Origin: Nocardia sp. NBC_01730
GTDB taxonomy: Bacteria > Actinomycetota > Actinomycetes > Mycobacteriales > Mycobacteriaceae
DNA: 64,000 nucleotides
Direction: 5' to 3'
NCBI RefSeq assembly: GCF_035920445.1
Contig: NZ_CP109162.1
Coordinates: forward strand, 992,001 to 1,056,000
Positions 25,835-34,346 of the stretch are shown in pieces. The position numbers were made by a program, and so were the translations under genes. The number at the start of each line of letters is the position of its first letter. The first letter of the stretch is position 1. The notes below the pieces were generated by a model that saw only the letters and a program-made list of their open reading frames with translations, ran no database searches and had not been told where the DNA came from.

Positions 25835-27588
25835 GCACCCCTGAACGCCACCGACCGCCGCAAGGTGTTCGACGAGGCTCCGACCGGGTTCGTCCCGACC
25901 AAGTGGCGCGGCTACCTCGAGGAGGCCCGCAAGTCCGGCAATCCCACCGCCTACCGGCACTATTGGGAGCTGTGCGTGCTGCTCGGCTTGCGTGACGGGC
26001 TACGCACCGGGGACGTGTTCGTGCCCGGTTCGCGCCGCTACGCCGATCCGGCGGCGTATCTGCTCACCCTGGAGCAGTGGGCGCCCCAGCGCGCCGAATT
26101 CTGCCGCCTGGTCGGCAAATCCGCTGATCCGGCCCGCGCGCTGGCGGACGCGGTCGATAAACTGCACGCCTCGGTCGGTGAGCTGGAGAAGGTACTCGCC
26201 GACGGTGATGGCCCGGTCCGTCTCGATGACGACGGTGACCTGGTGATCTCACCGCTGACCGCCGAGGATGTGCCGGCCGAGGCGGCCGAACCCAAGGCGG
26301 AGCTGACCGAGATGCTGCCGTTCGCGCCGATCGTGTCACTGCTGATAGAGCTGGACAAACGCACCGGTTACCTGGACTGTTTCACCCACGCCACCGGCAA
26401 GCAGGCCCGCAGCTCCGACCTGAAACGCAATTTGATCGCGGTCCTGCTGGCCAATGCGACCAACCTCGGGCTGCGCAGCATGGCCGACGCGTGCGGCATC
26501 TCCTACGACATTCTGCGGTGGACCGAGGAATGGTATGTGCGGGAGGAGACGCTGCGTGCGGCGAACCTGACGATCATCGACTACCACCAAAGGCTGCCGC
26601 TCACCGCGACTTTCGGCGGCAGCACACTATCGTCCAGCGACGGGCAGCGGTTCCCGACCCGCGGCAAGTCGACCACTGCCCGCACGGTCCCGCGCTTCTT
26701 CGCCGACCAAGGCTTGTCTACCTACGCGTGGCTCACCGATCAGCACAACACCTATGGCACCAAGGTGATCGTCACGACCCGCCGCGAGGCGCACTACGTG
26801 CTGGACAAGATCCTGGGCAACGCCAAGGATCTGCCGATCACCGAGCACGCGACCGACACCCACGGGGTGACCTGGTCGACTTCGCATTGTTCGACCTACT
26901 CGGCATGCAACTCTCGCCCCGAATCCGGGATCTGGGCAAGATCACCCCGTACCGGCCAGGGTCGCGCTCGCAGATCGAGTCGCAGTTCCCGTGCGCCAGA
27001 CCGCTGTTGACCCGCAAACTGAATCTCGACCTCATCGCCGAGCACTACGACGATCTACTTCGTCTGACCGGATCGCTGAAGTTCGGGCACGCGACCGCGT
27101 CCCTGCTGGTCGGGAAGCTGTCGGCGTCGGGGCGGCAGAACGCCCTCGCTGCGGCGTTGAAAGAGTATGGAGCGCTTCGTCGTACGATCTACGCCGCACG
27201 CTATTTGTCGGATCCGGATTATCGGCGCAAGATCGCTCGCCAGCTGAACAGGGGCGAGCCGGTCCACGCGCTCAAACGCGATCTGCTCTACGCCCACGAG
27301 AGCATGATCCGGGCGCGGCATCTGGAGGATCAGGCCGAACAAATGTGGTGCTTGACCTTGGCCACCAATGCGGTAATCGCTTGGACGACAGAGTATTTCG
27401 GACTCACTGTCGAGCAGATGCGGCGTGAGGGCCGCCGGGTGGACGGCGAGGTGCTGGCCCACGTGTCTCCGGCCCACTCGGAGAACATCAACTTCTTCGG
27501 CGCGATCGAGGTCGACATCGACGCCGAGCTGGCCCAGCTCGGGCCGACCGGCTATCGGCCCCTGCGAATGCGCGACACACTGTTCTGA
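25835..27588 (+). pseudogene. Tn3-family transposase, 5'-truncated and frameshifted (copy C)
   Basis: The longest Tn3 TnpA relic, about 580 residues. It starts within NATDRRKVFDEAPTGFVPTKW and runs through MLPFAPIVSLLIELDKRTGYL and SSDLKRNLIAVLLANATNLG. It includes the first catalytic Asp region STLSSSDGQRFPTRGKST and the LTDQHNTYGTKVIVTTRREA block. Near 26880 the frame shifts, then DFALFDLLGMQLSPRIRDLG continues to RPLRMRDTLF at 27588. The N-terminal 400 residues are absent, and upstream lies the unrelated hypothetical gene. The last 190 residues match copies A and B closely. Confidence 0.9.
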
Positions 27589-27833
27589 TATCTGACGTCA
27601 CGGTCCTGCTTGACATCCAGCTGTAGCCGTTTCGAACCACGCGCTATGCGGCTACTTAACACTGGCGGTAGGACTTGATCCCGGCCAGGATCGGGTCCAG
27701 GTGCCCGGTGAGAAGCTCCCTAATCGGCTGCCCGCCTGCGTCATTGGTGTGGCTCAATAATGGCTTGCCTCTCACCGGTCACCGTGCCGGGAATGGCTGA
27801 AGAGGGGTTTGCCCAAAGCTCGAAGTAGCGGTG

Positions 27834-27870
27834 CCTTCCCGCACGGACCTCACACGCCGACACGGGAAGG
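27834..27870 (+). other. Hairpin in the IS110 left non-coding end
   Basis: CCTTCCCG and CGGGAAGG form a perfect 8-bp stem with a 21-base loop, 10 bases upstream of the IS110 recombinase start. IS110-group elements encode a structured bridge RNA in the non-coding left end. This stem, with about 200 bases of non-coding DNA before it, is a candidate portion of that RNA, or simply a translation-control hairpin. Confidence 0.4.
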
Positions 27871-27879
27871 ACACCACTG

Positions 27880-29043
27880 GTGGCGGTCATCATCGGAATG
27901 GATCCGCATAAACGCTCAGCCACGATCGAGATCATCGACTCCACCGGCACAGCGCTGGTCACGGGCCGATACGGCACCGACAACACCGGCTACAGCGAAA
28001 TGCTCACCACCGCACAGCGATACACGGATCGGGTGTGGGCGATCGAGGGCTGCAACGGCATCGGCCGACATATCGCGCATCGCCTGGTCCACGACGGTGA
28101 AACCGTGATCGACGTGCCGGCGAAACTCTCAGCGCAGGTGCGAGTGTTCGCGACCGGCAACGGCCGCAAAACTGATCCCGTCGATGCGCATTCGGTGGCA
28201 TTGGCGGCGTTGCGGTCACCGGATCTGCGTCGCGTCCAAGCGGATTCGGAGCTGATCGCGTTGGGCATGCTCGCCGATCGCCGCGACGAGCTCGGCCGCG
28301 CCCGCACCGACACCGTCAACCGGCTGCACCGGCTGCTGCTGGAACTGCTGCCCGGCGGGGCGAAGAAGTTCCTCTCAGCAATGCAGGCGCGCAAGCTGGT
28401 CGCCACCGTCAAACCCCGCGACCCCGCGGGCAAGGTCCGTCGCCGTTTGGCCGTCGAGTTGATCGGTGAGCTGGAAACCATCGACCGCAAGACCAAGGCC
28501 GCGGACAAAGAACTACGCGAGCTCGTTGCCGAGCGCGGGTCCACCTTGACCGATCTCAACGGCATCGGTCCAGCTGGGGCGGCCCGGCTACTGGCCGACG
28601 TCGGTGACATCCACCGATTTCGGGATCGGCACCGGTTCGCGTCCTGGAACGGCACCGCACCCTTGGACGCTTCCTCCGGCCAGCAGCAACGCCACCGACT
28701 TTCCCGCGCCGGGAACCGCAAGATCAACCGGGTCTTGCACACTATGGCCATCGTTCAACTACGACGTCCCAGCCCGGGTCGCACCTACTTCGACCGCCGC
28801 AAAGCCGAGGGCAAGACGTCGATGGAGGCGATGCGGGCATTGAAACGGCGCCTGTCGAATGTCGTCTATACACGCATGCTCGCCGACCAACAACGGCGGG
28901 AAACGGCAAGCCCGGGAGGGCAATCGGGGGCGACTACTGACTCCAGCGCGACCGGCCTGACCCCGCATACCGGCACTTCGGACAAGCCACAACCCGGACT
29001 TACCAACAACCAGAATAGCCACGACCTGCAACCCGCGCCTTGA
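27880..29043 (+). CDS. IS110-family transposase (DEDD recombinase)
   Basis: A 387-residue protein. The N-terminal RuvC-like DEDD domain shows Asp in VIIGMDPHKRSAT, Glu in VWAIEGCNG and Asp pair in KTDPVDAHSVA. The C-terminal Tnp2 (transposase_20) domain has LNGIGPAGAARLLADVGD, FASWNGTAPLDASSGQQQRH with the catalytic Ser in DASSG, and RAGNRKINRVLHTMA. All conserved parts are present, so it should be functional. IS110 elements lack terminal inverted repeats and usually make no target duplication, so the ends are uncertain (about 27600 to 29060). Confidence 0.95.
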   Translation: MAVIIGMDPHKRSATIEIIDSTGTALVTGRYGTDNTGYSEMLTTAQRYTDRVWAIEGCNGIGRHIAHRLVHDGETVIDVPAKLSAQVRVFATGNGRKTDPVDAHSVALAALRSPDLRRVQADSELIALGMLADRRDELGRARTDTVNRLHRLLLELLPGGAKKFLSAMQARKLVATVKPRDPAGKVRRRLAVELIGELETIDRKTKAADKELRELVAERGSTLTDLNGIGPAGAARLLADVGDIHRFRDRHRFASWNGTAPLDASSGQQQRHRLSRAGNRKINRVLHTMAIVQLRRPSPGRTYFDRRKAEGKTSMEAMRALKRRLSNVVYTRMLADQQRRETASPGGQSGATTDSSATGLTPHTGTSDKPQPGLTNNQNSHDLQPAP

Positions 29044-29105
29044 CACGAGAGGGGAGCCATTATGGTGCGTTCCGCCGGCTCAGGATGCCTCCCAGCCCCG
29101 GGCGG

Positions 29106-29969
29106 TTACAGGGTGAGCATGGCGGCAGCGACCTGGTCGGCCACGGCGTGGCGCAGAGCAGTACCCATGTCGTCGAGGACGAGCAGTCGCGCCCCAGGGA
29201 TTTCGGCGGCGAGGACCTCGCCGTTGCCGAGGGGGAAGAACGGGTCGGCGCGACCGTGCACGACGAGTGTGGGCACGTCGAGCTCACCGAGCCGGCCCCG
29301 CCAGCGCGGGGCGCAGTCGATCCGGGAGAACACCATCCCGAGCTGGTTCGCCTGGTGCACCGCGGGATCGCTCGACCGCGTCCGGTCCCAGATTCGGGCT
29401 GCCGTCGCCCGCGCGTCCTCCGGATCGTTGCCCATCGGCTCGGCCCCCGAGGCGGCGAATGCCGCGACAGCGTCCCGGTCGGTCCAGTCCGGACGCGGGC
29501 GGGAGAACAGCGCGCCCATGACCGCAGGGTCGTGGTCCGGCAGGTCCTCGTCGACCGGGCCCGGCGCCACCGGCCGAGTGCCGACGAGGGTCAGTGCGGA
29601 GAACACGTCCGGGTGGTCCAGCGCGGCGACCTGAGCGACCATCCCCCCGACGCCGACTCCACCGAGATGGGCGGTCCCGGCACCGAGTGCCTCGACCAGA
29701 GTGGCCGCGTCGGCGACGAGATCCCGCAGGTCGTACGCCGGGTTCTCCGGGTCGAGGGTCGTCGACGCGCCGGAGTCACGCAGGTCGTAGCGGACGACGC
29801 GCCGCCCGCCCGACGCGAGCCGCTCGCACAGCGCGTCGGGCCAGGACAACATCGTTGTGCCGCCGACCAGCAGGACCAGCGGATCGTCCTCGCGGCCGAA
29901 GCGCTCGATGCCGAGACCCACACCGTTCGCCCGCACCGAGGTCATGCCCAATCGAAACTGTCTCGTCAT
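29106..29969 (-). CDS. Alpha/beta hydrolase-fold protein without the usual Ser nucleophile
   Basis: About 287 residues from MTRQFRLGMTSVRANGVGL, with AGGAG eight bases upstream. The fold is clear: LVLLVGGTTMLSWPD, RVVRYDLRDSGAS, the Asp loop VVHGRADPFFPLGNGEVLA, and a C-terminal region. The nucleophile elbow reads LGGVGVGGMVAQ where relatives have GHSMGGMVAQ, so Ser is replaced by Gly. The usual final His position also reads LVLDDMGTALRHAVAD with His displaced from G-H. It may be a non-hydrolytic member or an inactive copy. The gene is intact and stands alone after IS110. Confidence 0.85.
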   Translation of the reverse strand: MTRQFRLGMTSVRANGVGLGIERFGREDDPLVLLVGGTTMLSWPDALCERLASGGRRVVRYDLRDSGASTTLDPENPAYDLRDLVADAATLVEALGAGTAHLGGVGVGGMVAQVAALDHPDVFSALTLVGTRPVAPGPVDEDLPDHDPAVMGALFSRPRPDWTDRDAVAAFAASGAEPMGNDPEDARATAARIWDRTRSSDPAVHQANQLGMVFSRIDCAPRWRGRLGELDVPTLVVHGRADPFFPLGNGEVLAAEIPGARLLVLDDMGTALRHAVADQVAAAMLTL

Positions 29970-30384
29970 GCCTGTACTCCTGTCTGTCGGTATACCCAGA
30001 GGTATCGACGACAGATTCACCCGAAAGTCATCGGTGTAACCGAGATCGTGTCCACACTCCCGCAATCGCCCCGAACTCGGCATTTCAGGGCGTTTGCCCA
30101 CGGGGCGGCGACCGGCGAGCTCAGATGATCTCTGCGCGTTGATCTTCCAGCGCCAGCGCGCTGGCCGGTTCGGTCAGCACCCATGCGGCTGGTGCCAAAA
30201 TTCACCGATAGTCGACGTCAGGATCCACCAGCGTAGCCAGGGCGGCCACACGCATTCTCACAAATGATCAGATACGAGAGTTCTGCGACAGCCCCGGATC
30301 GATCACCGAACCCGCAGGCCACCATTCGCAAAACCCCTCTCGAAACCCGCCCTTTGTGCGAGACACTTCTGAGAGACTTCGTCC

Positions 30385-31392
30385 ATGGAGCTGACCCCCG
30401 ATCAGGCCGCCGCAGCGGTAGAACATCACCGCTGCCCAAACTGCGACGCACCCGCTGGCAGCGCGTGCCGCACCCGCAGCGGCAAGACCGCCGCGAAGTA
30501 CCACACCCCACGCTTCGTACTCGTGCCCGCACTGCGCGAGGAACTCGGCGTACCGACCCCCGCCGATCGTCGGCCCGGCCGAACCTGGACCCAAGGCCCC
30601 ACGCTCACCGTGGTCCCGGCACCGGCGACCCAGCGGCCGGTGCGGATCGGCTACGCCAGGACATCAACCGCCCGCCAAGAGCTGGCCAGCCAACTCGAAG
30701 CCCTCCGCCAGGCACAGTGCCACAAGATCTTTCACGAGCAGATCAGCACCCGAGTTAGGGTCCGGCCCGAACTGGAGAAGGCGCTCGCGCTGGCCCACCA
30801 ATTCAAAGAAGCCGCGCCCGAGACACCGGTCGTCTTCACCGTCCACGAGCTCAAACGCCTGGCCCGCAACGCCGCCGAGCTGATGGCGCTGTCCGCCGAG
30901 CTCCAGACCGGCGGCATTCAGCTCGAACTCCTCACCGGCCCGCTCACCGGCATTTACGACCCCAACGGCATGGGCGCGATGTTCTTCGCGGTCCTGGCCG
31001 TCGCCGGGCAGATCGAACGCAACTACATCCGGGAAAAAACCCTCGAGGGCCAGGTCATCGCCGCCTCCAAAGGCAACCACGGCGGCCGACCCAAAGTCAT
31101 CGACGACGACATGCTCACCTTCGCCCTCGCACTGAAGAACAATGGCGTCCCCGTCCCGGACATCGCGAAGAAGCTCACCATCAAGAACGGAAAGAACGCG
31201 GGCAAGCACCCGTCCGTCGCCTCCCTCTACCGGGCGCTCGCAGAAGCCGAGACCACCGCCGCAGACGACGGCTTGCCGATGCGGCCCACCCCCGCCCGCA
31301 TCCGCCGTCCTGGCGACCCCCTCACACCCGAGGAAACCAACCTGCGCAATCGCCTCCAGGCCCAGGTCTTCCAGCGTCCAGAGAACCAGTAG
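30385..31392 (+). CDS. Serine recombinase with N-terminal zinc-finger-like module
   Basis: A 335-residue recombinase. Residues 17-40 hold CPNCDAPAGSACRTRSGKTA and a following KYHTPR, a Cys/His cluster resembling a zinc ribbon. The resolvase catalytic domain starts near residue 85: VRIGYARTSTARQELASQLE with Ser, VHELKRLARNAAELM, MGAMFFAVLAVAGQIERNYI. A C-terminal HTH region follows (GVPVPDIAKKLTIKNGKN, HPSVASLYRAL). It is intact. A Tn3-type terminal repeat begins 48 bases downstream, so this is probably the resolvase of the transposon whose end is at 31478. Confidence 0.9.
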   Translation: MELTPDQAAAAVEHHRCPNCDAPAGSACRTRSGKTAAKYHTPRFVLVPALREELGVPTPADRRPGRTWTQGPTLTVVPAPATQRPVRIGYARTSTARQELASQLEALRQAQCHKIFHEQISTRVRVRPELEKALALAHQFKEAAPETPVVFTVHELKRLARNAAELMALSAELQTGGIQLELLTGPLTGIYDPNGMGAMFFAVLAVAGQIERNYIREKTLEGQVIAASKGNHGGRPKVIDDDMLTFALALKNNGVPVPDIAKKLTIKNGKNAGKHPSVASLYRALAEAETTAADDGLPMRPTPARIRRPGDPLTPEETNLRNRLQAQVFQRPENQ

Positions 31393-31439
31393 CCAGCCTG
31401 AGTTCCCGTCTCAACATCATCCCTGACCAGGTCCTAAGC

Positions 31440-31478
31440 CATATCCGTTGTTTTCTCGGCGGTTACTACCGGGACCCC
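31440..31478 (-). repeat. Tn3-family terminal inverted repeat (copy 2)
   Basis: On the minus strand it starts GGGGTCCCGGTAGTAACCGC and continues through GAAAACAACGGATATGG. It is clearly homologous to the repeat at 21821-21859. Its outer edge cuts into a universal stress protein remnant. Confidence 0.82.
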
Positions 31479-31669
31479 TTCGACCACTGCATCAGCAGCC
31501 CGGTCGGCCCGGCCAGATACACCTTGCGGGCGACGTGGACGTCGGGATACTTCTCCTGCCAACCGGCCAGACGCTCGGCGAGGATGGCGTACTCGGCGCT
31601 CTCCAACTCGGTGGCGTCGATACCGCGGTCGGGTTTGCCGGCGAATTCGCCGAAGTCCCGGTCGCTCCA
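31466..31669 (-). pseudogene. Universal stress protein remnant cut by Tn3 end
   Basis: The frame reads WSDRDFGEF, then LESAEYAILAERLAGWQEKY and PDVHVARKVY. This matches the second UspA domain (compare LAENLAGSSERYPDVPIHRI in the intact gene at 32132). It breaks off at MQWSKGSR, and the stop codon TAG comes from the transposon repeat itself. The N-terminal domain is missing. The intact paralogue lies 450 bases downstream on the other strand. Confidence 0.68.
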
Positions 31670-32131
31670 CGAATATCGACTGCCATCTCTACGGTAGGAA
31701 TCCGCATACCGGGGCGACTGCTGGCGTTGGTCCCGGCCTTGCGGGCCGAAAAGCCCACATGTCATCGCGGACCTGCCGGTGCCTCACCCTCGATGTAGAA
31801 CACGACCGCCTCGCGAAGCCCGGCCGAGCATCGCGGGGCCCTGATCCAAACGGTGAGCTTTCCACCGCGGCGATTCAACCTGCGTGGGTGTGGCCCTGCA
31901 GAACGGCGGCTGGTGGGGTGAGGCACCGTGTTCGGCACACCGTTTTGATGCCCAACAACATTGAGGATCGCATCGTGAGGCCGCTCGGCCCCATCAGCGG
32001 ATGACCTTCTGCTCTGCCCGAACAAGACCCGAGGCGAGATGCTCGATCCAGTCCCGATTCCGGAATCGTGAAGGCGAGATCGGGTAGACGCTGTGGGCTC
32101 GACAGTAAGACTCGTGTCGAAGGAGAAAACG
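31670..32131. other. No intact gene
   Basis: Contains scrambled coding-like sequence, possibly further debris of stress-regulon genes (a minus-strand segment reads GLREAVVFYIEGEA), and the promoter of the universal stress gene. Nothing can be assigned safely. Confidence 0.35.
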
Positions 32132-33058
32132 ATGGTAGGTGAAAGTGCTTCGCACTCAGCGCAACTCGATTCCCCGATCCTCGTTGCCGTCGACGGCTCG
32201 GCCAGCTCCTACCACGCGGCCGCCTGGGCCGCGGTCGAGGCGGCGCTACACGGCTGCCCACTGCACATCCTCACCTCGATGGCGGTCCAGACCAGTTTCG
32301 GACCAGGAATGATGCTCGGGGAGGCCGACATCGAGTGGATGCGCAGGGACGGACAGCGGATTCTCACCGAAGCCACTCGCGTGGCACGCACGGCGGCGCC
32401 GGGAGAAGACCCGGAAACAACCACCGAAGTGACGTTCGAGCTGGTCATTCCGACACTGATCGAACGCTCGACACAGGTGCGGATGCTGGTGGTCGGCAGC
32501 CGGGGCATGGGTGCGCTCCAGCGTGGCCTGCTCGGCTCGGTCAGCACCGCGACCACCCATCACGCGCACTGCCCGGTCGCGGTAATCCACGGCAGCTCCG
32601 CGATCGACGCGGTGTCGGCCACACAACCGGTCCTGGTCGGTGTCGACGGAACCAGCAACAGCGTCCCCGCTGTCGAGCTCGCGTTCGAAGAAGCCTCCCG
32701 CCGCAAGGTCGGGTTGGTCGCCCTGCACGCCTGGAGCGACACCACTGGTCTCGACGTACCAATCGCGGGCTGGGACGCCGCCCAGCAGTCCGCCGAAGCA
32801 GTCCTCGCCGAGAACCTCGCGGGCTCGAGTGAACGCTACCCAGATGTTCCGATACACCGAATCGTAGTCGCCGACCGACCGGTTCGCTCACTCCTCGATG
32901 AATCGGCGAACACCCAGCTCGTCATCGTCGGCAGCCACGGACGCGGCGGCTTCGCCAGCATGCTGCTCGGCTCCACCAGCAATGCCCTGCTGCACTCAGT
33001 AGAAGCCCCGATGATCATCGTCCGCTCACAGCAAGCAGTGCGCAAACACGCCAGATGA
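32132..33058 (+). CDS. Universal stress protein, tandem UspA domains
   Basis: A 308-residue protein from MVGESASHSAQLDSP, with AAGGAG seven bases upstream. Two Usp domains: residues about 12-150 and 160-305. Each carries the ATP-binding pattern G-2x-G-9x-G-S: VVGSRGMGALQRGLLGSVST in the first and IVGSHGRGGFASMLLGSTSN in the second. Tandem ATP-binding Usp proteins are typical of the hypoxia/dormancy regulons of Mycobacterium and Nocardia. The CBS-domain gene and acyltransferase relic nearby fit such a setting, although no DosR-type box was identified. Confidence 0.93.
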   Translation: MVGESASHSAQLDSPILVAVDGSASSYHAAAWAAVEAALHGCPLHILTSMAVQTSFGPGMMLGEADIEWMRRDGQRILTEATRVARTAAPGEDPETTTEVTFELVIPTLIERSTQVRMLVVGSRGMGALQRGLLGSVSTATTHHAHCPVAVIHGSSAIDAVSATQPVLVGVDGTSNSVPAVELAFEEASRRKVGLVALHAWSDTTGLDVPIAGWDAAQQSAEAVLAENLAGSSERYPDVPIHRIVVADRPVRSLLDESANTQLVIVGSHGRGGFASMLLGSTSNALLHSVEAPMIIVRSQQAVRKHAR

Positions 33059-33089
33059 TGACGGATGTCAGTCGCGATCAGCTACCAGG

Positions 33090-33245
33090 TTGCGCAAGCT
33101 GATGGCGCGGTTGCGCGGCGCGGTCGGCCGAGGCCGCTCGGCGGGCTTACTGTCCTGCGATACCGTCCCCGCCGGCATCACCGTGACCAACCTTGGCGAA
33201 CTCGGCATCGAGTCGATGACCGGTGTGATCCCGCCGCCGGATGAA
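33090..33245 (+). pseudogene. Remnant of a lipoate acyltransferase (E2) catalytic domain
   Basis: A 50-residue stretch reads LRGAVGRGRSAGLLSCD and ITVTNLGELGIESMTGVIPP. This is the highly conserved core of 2-oxoacid dehydrogenase E2 acyltransferases (consensus ITxTNLGxxGVxxxTPVINPPQ-like). Nothing of the lipoyl or binding domains remains upstream. Confidence 0.6.
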
Positions 33246-33381
33246 GGCAGGCTGTGCCCGATCCAGGCGGCTCAGAGGCCGACCTACTGGTAAGCACGGC
33301 ACCCGCGGCGCCGCACGCTGGTGTGACTGTGCCGTGATTGGTGTTACACCGGACTCCGACGAGCCGGACTCGGTCGGTTGG

Positions 33382-33837
33382 TCAGGACGCGGAGCCAGCG
33401 GCGGTCGTCGGAAGATGGGAGGCGCAAACGGCTTCCACGAACGCACCGACCTGCTGCTCAGGCAGGTGGCGCGCAAGGTCGGCCTCGGTGATGATGCCGA
33501 CGAGCAGCCCCTCAGCAGTCACCGGGAGCCGGCGGACCCGGAACGCTGTCATGGTGGCCAGAATGCCGCCGATGTCAGCGTTGACGTCGACAGTATGCAG
33601 TTGCTCGGCACCCTGGGTGAGTTCACCCGCGGTGGTCGTTTCAGGATTCAGCCCGACGCCGACAACCTTGACGGCGATATCGCGGTCGGTCACGATACCG
33701 ACTGGATGCCCCTCACCATCGCAGACGGGAAGTGCGCCTACACCGAGCTGGCGCATGCGCTGGGCGGCGAAGTCCATAGTGTCACGCACGCCGATGCATT
33801 CGACACCTGGGCGCATGATGATTTCCGCGGTGGTCAT
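33382..33837 (-). CDS. CBS-domain pair protein
   Basis: A 151-residue protein starting MTTAEIIMRPGVECIGVRD, with GGAGGGAGA upstream. Two CBS motifs are present: residues about 7-60 (MRQLGVGALPVCDGEGHPVGIVTDRDIAVKV, given in part) and 75-130 (FRVRRLPVTAEGLLVGIITEADLARHL, given in part). Such stand-alone Bateman modules bind adenine nucleotides and, in mycobacteria, occur in the dormancy regulon together with Usp proteins. Partner unknown. Divergent from a Tn3 relic. Confidence 0.9.
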   Translation of the reverse strand: MTTAEIIMRPGVECIGVRDTMDFAAQRMRQLGVGALPVCDGEGHPVGIVTDRDIAVKVVGVGLNPETTTAGELTQGAEQLHTVDVNADIGGILATMTAFRVRRLPVTAEGLLVGIITEADLARHLPEQQVGAFVEAVCASHLPTTAAGSAS

Positions 33838-33959
33838 GGCGAGTCTCCCTCCGTCGAGAAGACCGGTTACCGCACGACCATCATTCGATGATCGTTCACC
33901 GCGACGACAGGGGACAAAGTCACAGTCTCGCGGGATTTTCCGCGTGGGCCGGGTCCAGC

Positions 33960-34200
33960 GGCGAGCGGCGGTCCGGCAGTCCAGAGCGTTCGATCTGCTC
34001 ACCAAGCACGTCGTGCCCCACAAGCGCGCCATGGACGCCAAGACGGTGGTTGAGCGGGTTGCGCATGGCTCGGTGCGAGACCTATGACCGGCTGGCGCAC
34101 GAGTTCACCTCCGAGCGGTGCGCGGCGCTGGACGGGTTGCCGGAGGTGGATGCGCCCTGGAAAGCCTCGGCCCTTACACCACGGTCGAAGGCACGGGGGG
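33960..34200 (+). pseudogene. Tn3-family transposase, N-terminal fragment
   Basis: Two frames give RAFDLLTKHVVPHKRAMDAK and VVERVAHARCETYDRLAHEF, then ERCAALDGLPEVD. This pattern (TVERVV-A-AR followed by a helix and LDGLL-VD) belongs to the N-terminal third of Tn3 transposases. A frameshift lies near 34068. The relic marks the left edge of the lipid cluster. Confidence 0.55.
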
Positions 34201-34346
34201 TGCTGGCCGTACCGCACTCACTACGACGCCGCCTACTCCGCGGTGTGCTATAGATCTGACCCACAACCCAACCGTCCCGGCACGACCAGATCCGACGAGT
34301 TCGCGTTCGGCCGGTCGTGTGGCCGGTGGGAGAGAGCCGTGGGTGG

